NCBI GenBank assembly: GCA_030847615.1
Contig: JAUMIR010000001.1
Coordinates: forward strand, 69,639,501-69,703,500
Source: Gambelia wislizenii
Taxonomy: Eukaryota > Chordata > Lepidosauria > Squamata > Crotaphytidae
DNA: 64,000 nucleotides
Reading direction: 5' to 3'
Below are positions 12,200-23,621 of the stretch, piece by piece. Under the pieces are notes generated by a model, which was not told the DNA's origin, did no database searches, and saw nothing but the letters and a program-made list of their open reading frames with translations. Both the position numbers and the translations under genes were made by a program. Each line of letters starts with the position of its first letter. Positions within the stretch are counted from its first letter, which is position 1.

Positions 12200-12374
12200 T
12201 TAGTACACTGAATTAATTAGTGGCTGAGGGAGTGAGAGGAGGGAGGAGCCCTTGTGAGGCTGGGGGTATAGATTCAGATTGAGTGGCAGGAGTGGATTGT
12301 GAGGAGGGGAGGGAATTTGCATGTGGGTGGTGATTGGCTGAGGGAGTGAGAGGAGGGAGGGAATTGGTTGAGCA
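12200..12374. repeat. Two-copy direct repeat with purine-rich motif
   Basis: The block ggctgagggagtgagaggag occurs twice (about 12222 and 12336), separated by related G/A-rich sequence. Origin unknown. Confidence 0.5.
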
Positions 12375-12379
12375 TGTTT

Positions 12380-12861
12380 TGACACAGTAGCACACTGGAA
12401 CCTCTGAGCATATCAAGAGGTCCAGGCAGCAAAGCTGTTGTACCAGAGCTTTTATTTTCCAGGCAAGGAAATAAGCAAACAGACACAGGCATGTGTCTAA
12501 ACAACCTCACTTTACTGGAAAATAATATAGGAATATTTTCAGTGAGTCAGAGACTCATCTCATGAAAGCTACATCACACAGCATACAGTACAGGACAGTC
12601 CTGTCACTGCAAAGCCCAGACAGAACTGCTTACAGTCACATAGCACAGAGTAGCAGTATACAGAGACTTTGGTTCTCACTTAGATACACTCTCTTTCCCA
12701 TAGAGATAAGAGTTTCTGCCAAGATTAGCTTCCCAGGCCTTCATCAAGATACTCAGGCCAGCTGCATTTAGCCTCTCACCACTGGCCCCTGCAGGCTATT
12801 ACATGTAAAACTTGCTCTTTACAGTATAATTAATTAGGTAGCATGTCCCATTATCCTGACA
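12380..12861 (-). mobile_element. Solo LTR, 482 bp, with 5-bp target duplication
   Basis: On the minus strand the block starts with TGTCAGGATAAT and ends in TGTCA, so it has the TG...CA ends of an LTR. The pentamer TGTTT flanks it on both sides (12375-12379 and 12862-12866). An AATAAA signal (minus strand, plus-strand 12451-12456) lies about 70 bases before the end. Its first ten bases match the start of the Gypsy 3' LTR at 59798, suggesting a Gypsy relative. No internal region is attached. Confidence 0.65.
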
Positions 12862-12866
12862 TGTTT

Positions 12867-13714
12867 CCTAAGCAACCAATCAGCACACTGCAAGCAGAAA
12901 CATACACAACCGTATATATATATATATATGTATATAGGGTGGACCTCCTCTAGAAGGGTGGCTTAGCAATATTTCTATCAATTGATTGATAAAATATTGG
13001 TAAAGAATTGTATTTATTTTAATTATAGAAAAAGGCATAGGCAATTTATTACTAATGCCCTCCCCCATCCCATTGCATTGCCAGGGTGAGTCAGCAAAAT
13101 TCCTGACAAGGAATCTAGAAAACAAATGAAGCTGAATGCTCTTGAGGGCAAGCAAACAACAGCTGGTTCTTGGACTTCAGCTCAATCGTCTCCTCATTTG
13201 AGAGCTTCTCAGTTCTGCTGCTTGATTTTCATGGTCTCCTGTTTGTCTCACCTTTGATCGCACCCTCTGTTTACAGTTCAACTGTTCAGGCAAAAGTTGT
13301 GTGTGTATATATAGCTCACAAGGATTTGCTGCAGGGCTAAAGGTAAACTGCTGTAGAGACCTGTGCAGAATAAAAATAGCATGTAATTTTTTCTGGGTTC
13401 AGGCTTCCTTATTGCTCCTTCCTGTGGTGCAATTTAAGATTGGGGTGGATCATTAATTATGTACACTGACAAACCAACAGTGAGCCATCTCAGCCAACAA
13501 GGGAACCCTGGGACTGACAGTCATGGGAAGGATATTCAGAATTCTCAGCCAGAGAGCTCTATGGCCTCATCATACTACAAATCCCAGGATTCCATAGGAC
13601 ATTGCCATGGCAATTGAAATGAAATATAGTGCTACAATTGTGTTGTGTCAAAGAACCCTCAGTTTTGAGCAGACATGAGCCATCCCCTATTTGTTCTTCA
13701 TATTTTTTTTAAAA
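12867..13714. other. No gene recognised; LTR-like promoter and poly(A) signals
   Basis: A TATA-like gtatatatagc (about 13305) is followed by aataaaaat (about 13370). This could be another LTR remnant, but ends and duplication are not visible. A short (AT)n run lies at about 12914-12930. Confidence 0.35.
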
Positions 13715-13760
13715 AAAATATCATTTTATTTTATTTTATTTTATTTTATTTTATTTTATT
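13715..13760 (+). repeat. (TTTTA)n microsatellite
   Basis: About nine TTTTA units in a row. Confidence 0.9.
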
Positions 13761-13884
13761 ATATAACTTACATGATTCACCAGTGTTAAAAACAACTATG
13801 CTCCAGTCAGACTAAACAAGAAAATGATATAAATAAAAATACTAGAAGGTAACAATTTAAAATATTCCGTACAAAATATTAGCA

Positions 13885-14015
13885 TGAATGTGAAGTCAAA
13901 GGTTTTCACAGCTGGCATCCATAGATTTTCCTTGGTTTTTTCCCGGGCTGTGAGGCCGTGTTCTGGAAGAGTTTACTTCTGACGTTTTGCTTGCATCTGT
14001 GGCTGGCATCTTCTC
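13885..14015 (-). mobile_element. Penelope-like terminal fragment
   Basis: The sequence ccgggctgtgaggccgtgtt with ggaagagttta and gcatctgtggctggcatctt matches the outer arm of the Penelope-like remnant at 62.4-63.4 kb. Only the terminal part is present. Confidence 0.55.
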
Positions 14016-14019
14016 TGAA

Positions 14020-14225
14020 AGACTTCTATGATCTTCCGCTTTAACAGAAAAGCAAACAAAAGTGATCTTAGCGCTTGTTTGCTAAGGTGAAAATCCAACA
14101 TGGTGTCTGTGGACCTTGTTAGCAAGCTCTGCTCCCACACATGTCTGACCAATCTTCTGCTTGTATTGGGAAAGTGAATCAATTTGGTTGCTTGTCTCAA
14201 CAAGCAGGAATGCTCATTTTTTTTA
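14020..14225 (-). mobile_element. DNA-transposon fragment, inverted copy of 14640-14835
   Basis: Read on the minus strand, this block and 14640-14835 (+) encode nearly the same open stretch (for example LIHFPNTSRRLVRHV in both), so they are inverted copies about 400 bases apart. The conceptual peptide has no known domain and the similarity is probably nucleotide-level repeat identity. Confidence 0.6.
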
Positions 14226-14328
14226 AAAAAAAAGATTTTTGAAAAAGGTTTGGGTCTGCCTCAAGTTGCTGCAGAATGTCACATTGCTTGACTTTTAAAC
14301 TTAGCATTTTTCTGGCAAAGACTTCTAT

Positions 14329-14457
14329 GGTCTTTAAACAGAGGCTGGATGGCCATCTGTCAGGGATGCTTTGATCCTGATTTCCTGTGTGGCAGGGGGT
14401 TGGACTGGATGGCCCTTGTGGTCTCTTCCAACTCTACAATTCTATGATTCTATGAAC
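14329..14457 (+). repeat. CR1 LINE 3' end
   Basis: Contains the diagnostic run ggctggatggccatctgtca, then ttggactggatggcccttg, and finishes with attctatgattctatga, the CR1 tail. Confidence 0.85.
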
Positions 14458-14469
14458 TTTGAAACTATG

Positions 14470-14850
14470 GGGTTGTCTAAACAGCAAAAATACTCCCCAC
14501 AGAATGTGAGGAGAATACGATCTGTCCCAATGGGATCCCGCATCTATTCGCCATATTGTGAAGAAGGGCCCCCCAAAATGCCATATACTCTGGTGAGAAA
14601 GGCCTTTGTGGCTTTTCCCATAGTTTTTGAAAAAACAGGAGAATGAGTATTCCTGCTTGTTGAGGCAAGCAACCGAATTGATTCACTTTCCCAATACAAG
14701 TAGAAGATTGGTCAGACATGTGCCGGAGCAGAGCTTGCTATCAAGGCAAGTGCCCACAGACACCATGCTGGGTTTTCGCCTTAGCAAACAAGCACTTAGA
14801 TGGCTTTTGTTTGCTTTTCTGTTAAAGCGAAAGGTCATTTTTTTTGCACT
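14470..14850 (+). mobile_element. Non-autonomous DNA transposon fragment (GTTGTCTA-type end)
   Basis: Starts with ggggttgtctaaacagc, similar to the left end at 37553. It also shares the internal order tgaggagaatac, gtcccaatgggat, ccttt(g)tggcttttccc with that element. The right end is missing. Confidence 0.5.
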
Positions 14851-16154
14851 TTGGATATGGGTTTTTTTTTAAGAGAAAACACTGTCCAGCAGCAGCAAAT
14901 TGAGGTGATGGAAAGTGATGGAAGCCATTGTCCCTGTTACCAGTGCTGAAGTCCAGAAGGCTTTAATATCTACAGCTAGATCTATAGTACTATATTTTGG
15001 GGGCAGTGCTGCTGATTTAGCAAGGCCTTAGGCTTATTCAGTGTCCCAGCTCACACACTGTCTCTTCCCCTCCTCTTGTCCAATCTGACTGGGAGTTTAA
15101 TTTCACTTCCCCCAATTCCTGGCCAGGCTTTAAATATGAACCAGGAATTGTGGTTTAAAACAAACTCTAGTCATTTGCTAAACAAGCAAGATCGCTCAGC
15201 AGGCTTGTTTAACAAAGTAGAGTTTGTTTTAAGCCATGGCAAGAATCCTGTGGTTTACTTTTGCTGGACCTCACTTCTTCCTTTTGAATCGACAATTCCA
15301 CCTTCTCTCCTGTATTCTCTCTATGGTACACCCTAAAAACCTTATCTACAGGACTTGGAGCAGGGTGTTTGTTTGTTTGTTTGTTTGTTGATATAGAGGG
15401 CTGCAACTGGAGGGGGAAGGGAAGAAAGTCCCAATTTTGCTGGCAATGAATATGTAAGTACACAGCTGAACACAGAAGTACACCATTGGATGTTGGCCCA
15501 CAGTTCCTGGCTTCTGTGCAATAGATGTACTCATACATCTCAGTTAACGAAATCGATGTGTTCCTATGCATTATTTCTTTAACAGAACATTTGCTACCAG
15601 CAGCAGAAATAACATGGAAAGAATAGGATCCTACACCACAGAAAAGAAGAGCCGTTCAACATGTTTCAGCAAACTTTTTATTGAAAATTAATAGTATGTA
15701 CATGCAAAATGAAAGAACCAAGAACTGTTGGAATGCTTCTTCCAAAATACTTCCAGGGTTAACTTTTTCTTTCACCAGCTGCCACTTTTCCTATGATTTC
15801 TACTTTGGTGGCCAAACGTATAGATCTATGCCTTTTTAAAAAACCATACTGGGGGAACTGGTGATGCAGAGACTTTGCCTGTTGTAGCCAGGCACACAGA
15901 ACTATAGCAGGGTAGAGTAGAATCCCATTCTTTCACAGCTCAAACTTTATTGCATTGTTTACTACAGACACTTCTCTGTAACTCAACACCAAAAGTCTTG
16001 TGCTTCTCCAGCCTTCCATCACCTACTCCCAATGTTGCTAAAACCAACAACCTTCCAGTTAAACAAAGAGCAAGGAAGAAAGGGAAGGCTGGGCAAATGT
16101 AAAAAGACTTCATTTTTTAAAAGAGCTTCTTTGTTAGAGGTTTTGTTAACAGAG
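14851..16154. other. No gene recognised
   Basis: A (GTTT)n run lies at about 15367-15390. Near 15675 and 15950 the minus strand has AATAAA-like signals (plus-strand tttattg), which could mark an old 3' UTR or retroposed copy. No coding sequence supports this. Confidence 0.4.
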
Positions 16155-16496
16155 GTCTCTCTGGCTTTTCTTCACAAACGAAGATTCAGGAAGGACTCAT
16201 CCTGCGCTTACTGCAAGCACACTGATGACTAAAAAGGCCAATCCGAGATAAACAAGTTCGGTTGCAGAAAGCACAGCAGAAGGTTTCCTTGGGTGATGTT
16301 TCCGGGTTGTGATTCTTTCTGTATTGTCGTTTCTCTTCAAGACTTGTCTGGCGTGAGTTCTCAAATAAGGCTGCAGCACTATAAGGCTGAGGATAGTGTG
16401 TCTCCATGCCTCCCGATGTGAGGCCAGGGCGGACCATTGCTGGTGATCAATTTGGCCGAGTCTGAAATGTTGTTTCAGGGAGTCCTTGTATCGCTT
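16155..16496 (-). pseudogene. Vingi/RTE-like LINE, 3' fragment
   Basis: This is a 5'-truncated copy of the LINE seen nearly complete at 41127-45123. It keeps the last part of the ORF2-type protein, including the C-terminal zinc finger (C-x2-C-x12-H-x3-C; CAFCNRTCLSRIGLFSHQ) and the 3' hairpin and AGAGA tail (about 16155-16185 on the plus strand as ctctctggcttttcttc). The frame is broken in the middle, so it is inactive. Confidence 0.8.
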
Positions 16497-16624
16497 ATGC
16501 CTGTGCAGACTTGGGTAAAGTAAAATGAAAGTCAGTAGGAGTCCTCTAAGCAGTGCAAGATGAGAATGGTGATAGGCACACATAACCTGGTGCTTCGCTT
16601 GAGCTTGTAGAGGTTCATCCCAAT

Positions 16625-16740
16625 GGCACTGAACCCCAAGTCTTGGGAGATGTTGGCCCTCCAGGAGTTGTCCCTACATCCATCCCCATTGGCCAGGCTG
16701 GCTGGGATTCCTGGGAGTTGAAAACCAAAACATCTGGAGG
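16625..16740. repeat. Dispersed ACTCCCAG-type repeat
   Basis: Contains tgttggccctccaggagttg and ctgggattcctgggagttg, with inverted internal matches. It resembles the short squamate repeat built around actacaactcccag seen at several other sites here. Confidence 0.4.
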
Positions 16741-17339
16741 TCAGATATTCCCAACTCTTTTTTTTTTTTTCAGTTTCAGAGAAAGAAAAATTAAGATGCA
16801 GTAAATTGGGGGGGGGTAGAAAATTAGTTATGGCAAGTAGACAGAATACTAGGTTTCATTTCAGAGCATTTAATTTTTTTTCTCACCTTTTCTGTATAAA
16901 ATATAACAGTTTAACTCATAAATAATTTTCATGTTACAAATTGAAACATGTTATGTAGTATAACTGTATTTTGGATTGTATTACTGATGATATAATTATA
17001 TATAATTTTAAAAAATGTATTTATCCTATTACAAAAACAAACAATCTGTTCTGTGTCCAACTATGGTTATATATTAAATACAGACAACTTATCTACACTG
17101 TGGGTAAAAATCCAGATGAAATCCAATGAATACTTTGGCCTGGAGCTGCAATGCATGAAATTTGTACTACTCTAGCCCAGATTTAAGTGCCACACCTTAC
17201 CTGCATTTGGATTTTTACTCCCAGTGTAGCTGTGGGTCTGCTGCCATTGCTAGCCAGCCACCTCCATGGCACTGTTGCTGATGGCATGGGCCAGAAGAGT
17301 GAAAGGGCTCTTCCCTTCCAATGCATAAACTACTGCTCT

Positions 17340-17440
17340 GAGGTTAGCCCCTCCATCACTAGTGGGTTTCCATGGCTGAGTGGGAATTTGAACCCTGGTC
17401 TCCCTGCATCCTAGTTCAAACCACTACACCACACTATCTT
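17340..17440 (-). repeat. tRNA-derived SINE head, antisense
   Basis: Reverse complement shows a tRNA-like A-box region (agtgtggtgtagtggttt) and B box (accagggttcaaattcc), as in the copy at 6225-6424. Confidence 0.6.
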
Positions 17441-17454
17441 GACAGGTTGTCAAA

Positions 17455-17510
17455 ACAGCTGTTACTGTCAGGAAGTTCTTCCCAATATTTAACTGGAACT
17501 TGATTCTTCA
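17455..17510 (-). repeat. CR1 fragment
   Basis: The run agctgttactgtcaggaagt followed by tcttcccaatattta matches the CR1 region seen at 46740-46780. Confidence 0.55.
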
Positions 17511-18187
17511 AATGAGGAATAGTATGGAAAGAGTTAATGGGAGTTCTGACTCCTAGTGTTCTTCAACAGGAAAATCTATACATTTGTCAAGCTAGTTCCT
17601 GTTCTCTGTATAGTGAGTATATGGAGAAAGCTGAACTTTACCCTCTAACTCTGCTAACACTTACCAACATTATCATGCCTCCTCCCCCACTCCTTAAAGA
17701 GCTCTGGCATCCACTCCTTTTCATCCCAGTAAAAATTATATAGGCAATTTCTTGTCAAAATAGTCACGTTAGCCATAAAGCATAAAGGAAAAGCTGCCTC
17801 ATTTCCTTTTATTCTCCTGTAGAATGATTTGCTTCTGTGTACAGAAGTATCAAGTGTTCTGTGAATGATCTTTCTTCAGCTTTGTAGATAATGCAGAGTT
17901 ATCTAGTAACAGAATTCTCCATTTATATTTGGACCTTTAAAGACATTGAAATGATAGTTATTCTAATACGTCGCTTTATACACATACTTTTCAGATTTTC
18001 TGCTGGGCCTCAAGGGCTGACCCACTTTCTTTCAAGTGACACAGGCCAGGAAAGACTGTACCATGTGCTTTTTAAATATAAGTGAATCACCTCCAAGGAG
18101 GTCATTAGCTAGTCACAATCTTTGGTGGGATGACCAAATGTAGAGTCAAAGCTAAATGAGATGCAGATAGGACTGTGAGAGCGAAAG
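17511..18187. other. No gene recognised
   Basis: AT-rich, short ORFs, no family match. Confidence 0.45.
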
Positions 18188-18330
18188 CCAGAGAGGACTC
18201 ATGTACCTTTGATGGCTGTATTAGAACAGGCATTGCTTGTTATCTAGTGCATGACAAGTAGCACCTGCTGAAATTCCCACTTCTAAGCCACCATGAAAGG
18301 TACAGAGGTCCTTTCTAGATTTCACTCTGG
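18188..18330. mobile_element. Short hairpin MITE
   Basis: Left arm (agaggactcatgtacctttgatggctgta) and right arm (ccaccatgaaaggtacagaggtcctttct) are imperfect inverted repeats around an inner stem gcttgt...acaag. The copy at 20581-20742 has the same design and sequence. Confidence 0.6.
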
Positions 18331-18373
18331 CAACCCTAGATACAGAACTGGATAAAAATGCTGGACTACAAAG

Positions 18374-18890
18374 TATTATTATTATTATTATTATTACCTG
18401 CCTCTTCCCATGGATCGAGGTGGGGAACAACAGATGCATACAAATAGCTAATATCAGTTAAAATACATATTGGTTCAAAATACATAAACCCATTAAAACA
18501 CAAAATATCAATTAAAAGAATAAAACCAATACATATTAGACCAGTTTAAATTCACAGTTTAAAAATCATCTGGATAGGAAGAGACTAGTCTTTAATGCTG
18601 TTTCAAATTCAGACAGTGTATTCAACTGTCAAATCTCTTCCAGCAGGCCATTCCAGAGTCCAGGGGCGGCTGAAGTAAAAGTCCTCTGGGTGACTGTTGC
18701 CAGCCTAGTCCTGGCTGACTGGAGCAAATGTTCCGCAGAGAACCTGAGTATACGGGGCAGATTATATGGGAAAAGGCAATCTTGTAGGTAACCTGGACCC
18801 AAACCATATAGGGTTTTAAAGGTGACAACCAACACTTTGTACCTTGCCTGGAAACTAACTGGCAGCCAGTGGAGTGATTTCAATATTGGT
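18374..18890 (-). pseudogene. L2 LINE 3' end with ORF2 C-terminus
   Basis: On the minus strand the block begins with the C-terminus of the L2 polyprotein. The motifs LHWLPVSFQARYKVL, TFKTLYGLGPGYLQD, RTRLATVTQRTFTSAAP and GLWNGL follow the usual L2 order. A 3' UTR and an (ATT)n-type tail (plus strand 18376-18398) then follow. It is 5'-truncated and lacks the RT core, so it is dead. Confidence 0.8.
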
Positions 18891-19106
18891 GATTTCCCAG
18901 AATCCCTCAGCCCTCTGATAGTTGAAGACTTGTAGTCCTAAATTAAACTTCCAAATTCTGATGAAATGTCACAATAATTGTGAAAATACATTTTTGTTAT
19001 GTAAATTTTGTTATGATACTTCTCAGTTGTTAGCTATAGTACCCTCAGAGTAGTCTAAACAATCTTACAAACTTAGAGGGATTTGGATAGGGAGTAACTG
19101 TCAAGT

Positions 19107-19128
19107 GTGTGTGTGTGTGTGTGTGTGT
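19107..19128 (+). repeat. (GT)n microsatellite
   Basis: Eleven GT units in a row. Confidence 0.95.
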
Positions 19129-19189
19129 AAGCCAAATACAGTAGTTTATTCATTGCATTGTTGTTGTTGTTCCTTTCCTGCAAGGATCT

Positions 19190-19350
19190 CAAGATGTTGT
19201 CCATGGTTCTTTCCTGTTCTTATCTCACAACACTGTGTAAGGTAGGTTAGGGCTAGAAAGAGTCATTGGTCCAAGGTCACCCAGTGGCTTCATGGCTGAA
19301 TGGGGACTTTAATTCATCAGTCTTCCTAACTACTACACTTTACTGGTTCT
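19190..19350 (-). repeat. tRNA-derived SINE, diverged, antisense
   Basis: Contains ccaaggtcacccagtggctt and tcatggctgaatggggac, the same order as the SINE at 6300-6355. Confidence 0.5.
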
Positions 19351-20580
19351 CTTGCAAGAAGTAGGGGGGAAATAGAAAAGCAAACACAATATGTTCACAA
19401 AAAGGTGCTAACTAGAAACTTTTTCTAACAGAGAAGATAGTAAACAATGCAAAACTGGAATACTAAGATGGTTATATACTGTAATGGAAAACTGTCTTCT
19501 GCACAGCTTTAGGAAGTTACCTTTTGGACTATAGCTTCCAGAATCCCCCAGCCAGCATAGCCATGACCATGCTGGTAGGGGGTTCTGGCAAGTGTGTTCC
19601 CTCACAAGTAACATTCTGAAATTCTAGTCTTCTGAAAAGTTTAATCGGCGGAGAACCACCCCAAAAGTAAGACTGTTTTAAATGCATCAGCTATCATTTG
19701 GATTCATTCCAACTGACCCATTGTACTTTCCTTGTCTTGTCCTCGTGAGACCTTTTCTCAGCTCACATGATCAGGTTAGGTAATTTTGGCCCAATTTTCT
19801 TACATTTCCACTCATTGGACAGTTACCACAACTAGGTCTCACTCACTGAACATCTCAGCCAAAGAACCACCTATATTTTCAAAACAGAAGAACATAACCA
19901 GTTTCATTAACTCCAGCAACTCTTAATGGCAGAGCTATAATCCTAAAGAATCTATAGTATTTGCTATACATGGAGATAACAGAGGATTTTCTAGTGACTT
20001 CCAAATGCGTTAGAAATTCTTTTAACTCATGTGACCTGCTGGACCATCTGGATGTCATGCCTCTTAACTACTGCTGTAGAATTTTTCCCAAAAAAATTAA
20101 TCAGCATTTTAAAATTATTTTATGTGCCGTATCCTGAGTACCTCCATCACAGACAGAAGATTATGTAATGGGTGTTCATTTCAGGTTCAACATCTTCAAA
20201 TAAGCCCTTATTTTATAACTACTATTCAAGTAAACTTATGCACACTTAAAAGCCTTGGAGACAAAGGACAATGAGAATAGGTGCCAACTGGGCTCCAACC
20301 AGACATCAGAAAAATTCCTTTTCTTGAATTAGATCCCAGAATCCTCCCACCCTGCATAGCCATTGTGTGGTCCTAGGGGCTCTGAGATTGGTACCAGATT
20401 TAACAGGTGTTGCAGTGACACTCTGATCTACCATCTTTCATATAATTTCCCTTCCAAAATGCTTCCATGCACTGTTTGGGAGGTTTCCATTTGGGGCATG
20501 ATTATGTTGCAAATATAAACCAGTTTTTAACCTGTACCGATCATGGTTTCTCGTCAGTGAACCATGGCTGGGGTTCCCAG
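19351..20580. other. No gene recognised
   Basis: Two copies of the dispersed CCCAGAAT motif (about 19515-19590 and 20328-20350) are the only pattern seen. Short ORFs carry no signature. Confidence 0.45.
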
Positions 20581-20742
20581 AGTGAAACCTGGAGTGGGCT
20601 CCTGTACCTTTTATGGTTGTGTAGAAGAGGGAATTTCAGCAAGTGTTGCTTGTCATGTAGCCAGAAAACAAGTGACACCTGTTGAAATTCCATCTTCTAC
20701 CCAGCCATTAAAGGTACAGGAGCTCACTCCATTTTTCAGTGT
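20581..20742. mobile_element. Short hairpin MITE, second copy
   Basis: Arms at about 20591-20657 and 20668-20730 are inverted repeats: ctcctgtaccttttatgg against ccattaaaggtacaggag, and gtagaagagggaatttc against gaaattccatcttctac. A short loop separates them. It would fold into a hairpin of about 60 bp. Confidence 0.75.
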
Positions 20743-21229
20743 GATGATCCTATGGAACTGTAGTACTGGGAAGGAAACAGCGGCCTGAATATTGTTGGTT
20801 AGTCATTGAATCAATTGTTGTATGGTGAATCAACATGTAGCTAAATCCTACTGATTGCACAATCCTACTCTGGTTGAGACTAACAGTAAGATTTAGGGCT
20901 ATATATCTCAGAGAAATAATTGTCAACCGCATCCCAAAATTACCATTCCCAGTTTTCTTAGCAGGAGTTTCTGGGCTCATTTCAAACTAGGCTGGTTTCA
21001 AACTATTTCAAAGTGGTTTCACATGGAGAAAAATCCTTGGTGGCAAAGCTATAACTTAACCAAAGGACATCTGAATAGCTACCAAGTTTTCCAGATCCTG
21101 AATTCTCCCCAAAACCTCAAGATTGCTTTGTTCCTTTTTTCTGTGAAGCAAACTGAAGTCTAGAAGCATTGCTCTTGGAGGCAGCAAATGACTACTTCCA
21201 GAAATCTCTCACCTATTTAAAAGAAAAGG
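20743..21229. other. No gene recognised
   Basis: Short ORFs only; no repeat family identified. Confidence 0.4.
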
Positions 21230-21650
21230 TCGCTATTATTTATATGCCCTCAATATTACATGTTGCTTTTTGATTCCAAAAAGTGGCTTGTAATCAAACT
21301 ATTCAAACCACAGTTTTGGATCAAGAATTAAACCACTCCCAAACCCTGAAATTCCAACCACACCAATAAAATAGATTAAAGCAGCAGACAGTAGGTAAAA
21401 CAGCGCTCAGAATAAAACAATAAATCCTCCCAAAGCTCAATTTAGTTAAAATCCTTCCAGAATTAAAGGACTCTGGGAAGTGTCCCAGTCTTTACCTGGT
21501 ATGTAATTAAAGAAATAATAATAGAGGTGCCTCATGAATCAGTCTGAGGAAGGCATTCCAAAGGTAAGGCACCACCACTGAAAAGGCTCTTTCTAAATTG
21601 AGGCTAGAACATGCTTCATGCTGTTCAAGCCAATGTGCTGACCATTATTT
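21230..21650 (-). repeat. L2-like 3' region, old
   Basis: Contains gaggaaggcattccaaaggt and ccaccactgaaaaggctctt, phrases typical of the L2 3' end read in antisense, and ttatatgccct near its tail. Heavily diverged. Confidence 0.45.
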
Positions 21651-22334
21651 TCCCAGTTCTTGCTGTCCTTTACCTCCAGTAACCTGCCGCCCAACCCTTT
21701 CTTTTGAATTCACTGTTATTTTAAAACGTGCATAAGGTGACATGTAGAATTTTTCTTAGAAAACAGTCATAAAAAAGGAGAAAATGCAAAGAAAAGAACC
21801 AATGGAGAGCAGAAAATTACAGTGTCTGGGTCAGTATTTACAATAATTATAATTATTATAAAGTACAATAGAGTATAGAAACCCATAATTCTCATGGTGC
21901 TCCCTGAGTTTCAGATCTATCTTTAGAAAGAACACACTAGAGCAAGAGGCATAAAAAGAATGTCATGGAGTCACTTGACTCTTTGTTGCAAGTGTTGATG
22001 GGAGCACCATGGAGAGAGAGTATTTATGTCTGAAGTGATGAAGTGAGATGCAGTGTGGTCCTGTAGAATCCAGTGTGGATAGACAAGGCTTAGATTTAGG
22101 TTATTTAAGTTCAGGCAACAGGCATTCTCACAGTGCTACAATGTTTATTTCCATTTAACCACATTTGAGACACTTCCATTGTGTTGTTTTCTGAAGGAAA
22201 GGGCAATTTGATCATTAAAAAAAAGCATGCTGGTAACTCACTGTTGACCATTAGCAATTAATCTCTGTAAACATTTGCACAGGCTAGTTATGTGGGATTA
22301 TATGTGCTCTTTTAGCACATCTGATTCCAAGCCA

Positions 22335-22490
22335 TTGATTAAACCCAATAATGGGGCTAAAAGTGGCTTACAACAAGCCTCCCTAGAGAGTTTCAAAGTC
22401 TGGGCACAGCCTCTGAGAAGGCCCTCTTCCTTGTTCCCACCAAACTAGCCTGAGAAGGTAGTCAGACAGAGAGACAGGCCTTTCTCAAAT
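22335..22490 (-). repeat. L2-like 3' region, old
   Basis: Carries gtggcttacaacaag and ctctgagaaggccctcttcc, again L2-type. A further tail-like piece (tatttatatcccactttccc) lies at about 22730-22755. Confidence 0.4.
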
Positions 22491-23041
22491 ATCCTAGAAG
22501 TCTAAAAGTCTCATATAGGGCCTATTATATCTAATGTTCATGCTGATTAGAAGGTTTTTTTAAAGTAATTATCTCAAACTCTCAGTCCTTGCCTCATGAG
22601 ATGCTTATTTGTTTTTTCTGTCAGTGAGTGAAGGCTTTCCTATTCCAGAAGACTTTGTTCTTGCAGCATAGATAACATTTGGATTTGATTGGAGGAGAAA
22701 AAAATGATAATGATGGTGGTGATTTATTAACTATTTATATCCCACTTTCCCCTCAAAACTGGGTCAAGACTTTAACCACCATGCCTGATTCTATTGGGTA
22801 TTTTACTGAAGCTGTGGTTTTATTGTGAGATTGTAATTTTTTTATTGGTGTAAACTATGCTGAATACATACATAAGCATGACAAAGGCAAGATAACATGG
22901 TTCCTGTGTAATAAATAAAGAAGTACCTTTTCCTCTAGATGTGCAGGATAAACAGCCACTCAGTCGCTAGCGTACACCAAAGTGTTTCATGCACGGAGGC
23001 AACTTTAGAGAGGAGGATAAACAACATGTTTGTCAGTCTAA

Positions 23042-23618
23042 GGACTTTATCAGATGAGGCAAATATGGCATCATAAAGATGCCTAATTAATGCGAAGGAG
23101 CGCATTATGACATCGTCCTTTCATGGTCATGTAATGTAAATGAGCCGTTCTATTTTCTTGTTGGGTCAAGCCCTCAATAGATCTCCCATGGTGCTTTGTT
23201 GCCAGTATTGCCAGCATTTGAAGACTCACACCATTGTGCTCACGTGAATACAGTGTCAATGGGCAGAACACTTCTGGGTGAGATCACGAAAACCAGGTAC
23301 GGTACTGTACGCTCTTTTTATGAACCTCCCTGGTTCACTTTTTAGTTTTAAAGTGTGTGTCTGTGCTTGTGTGTATGCTTTGTGTCTGCATTTTTGTTTA
23401 TTTTTCAAATTTATCATGCTTGCATCTTCTTGCAAGAATCACTGAGATCTTGAACCTGGAAGTAAACAGAGCTCCATTCATACTCTGTTTATGCTGGGGC
23501 TGCCTCTTTAACACTACTCAAGGTAGGTTTGATGGGGGGGGTTGTCTTTTGCCAACATAAAAATGCCACAAAATATGCTGGCAAATGAATGTTAATGGGG
23601 GTTAGTCTGATAAAGTCC
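23042..23618. mobile_element. Harbinger-type MITE, 577 bp, TAA target duplication
   Basis: The left end ggactttatcagatgaggc and right end gtctgataaagtcc are inverted repeats. TAA flanks both (23039-23041, 23619-23621). The termini match the MITE at 45393-45904. Short ORFs inside (for example near 23083-23271 and 23357-23560) carry no transposase signature. Confidence 0.8.
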
Positions 23619-23621
23619 TAA

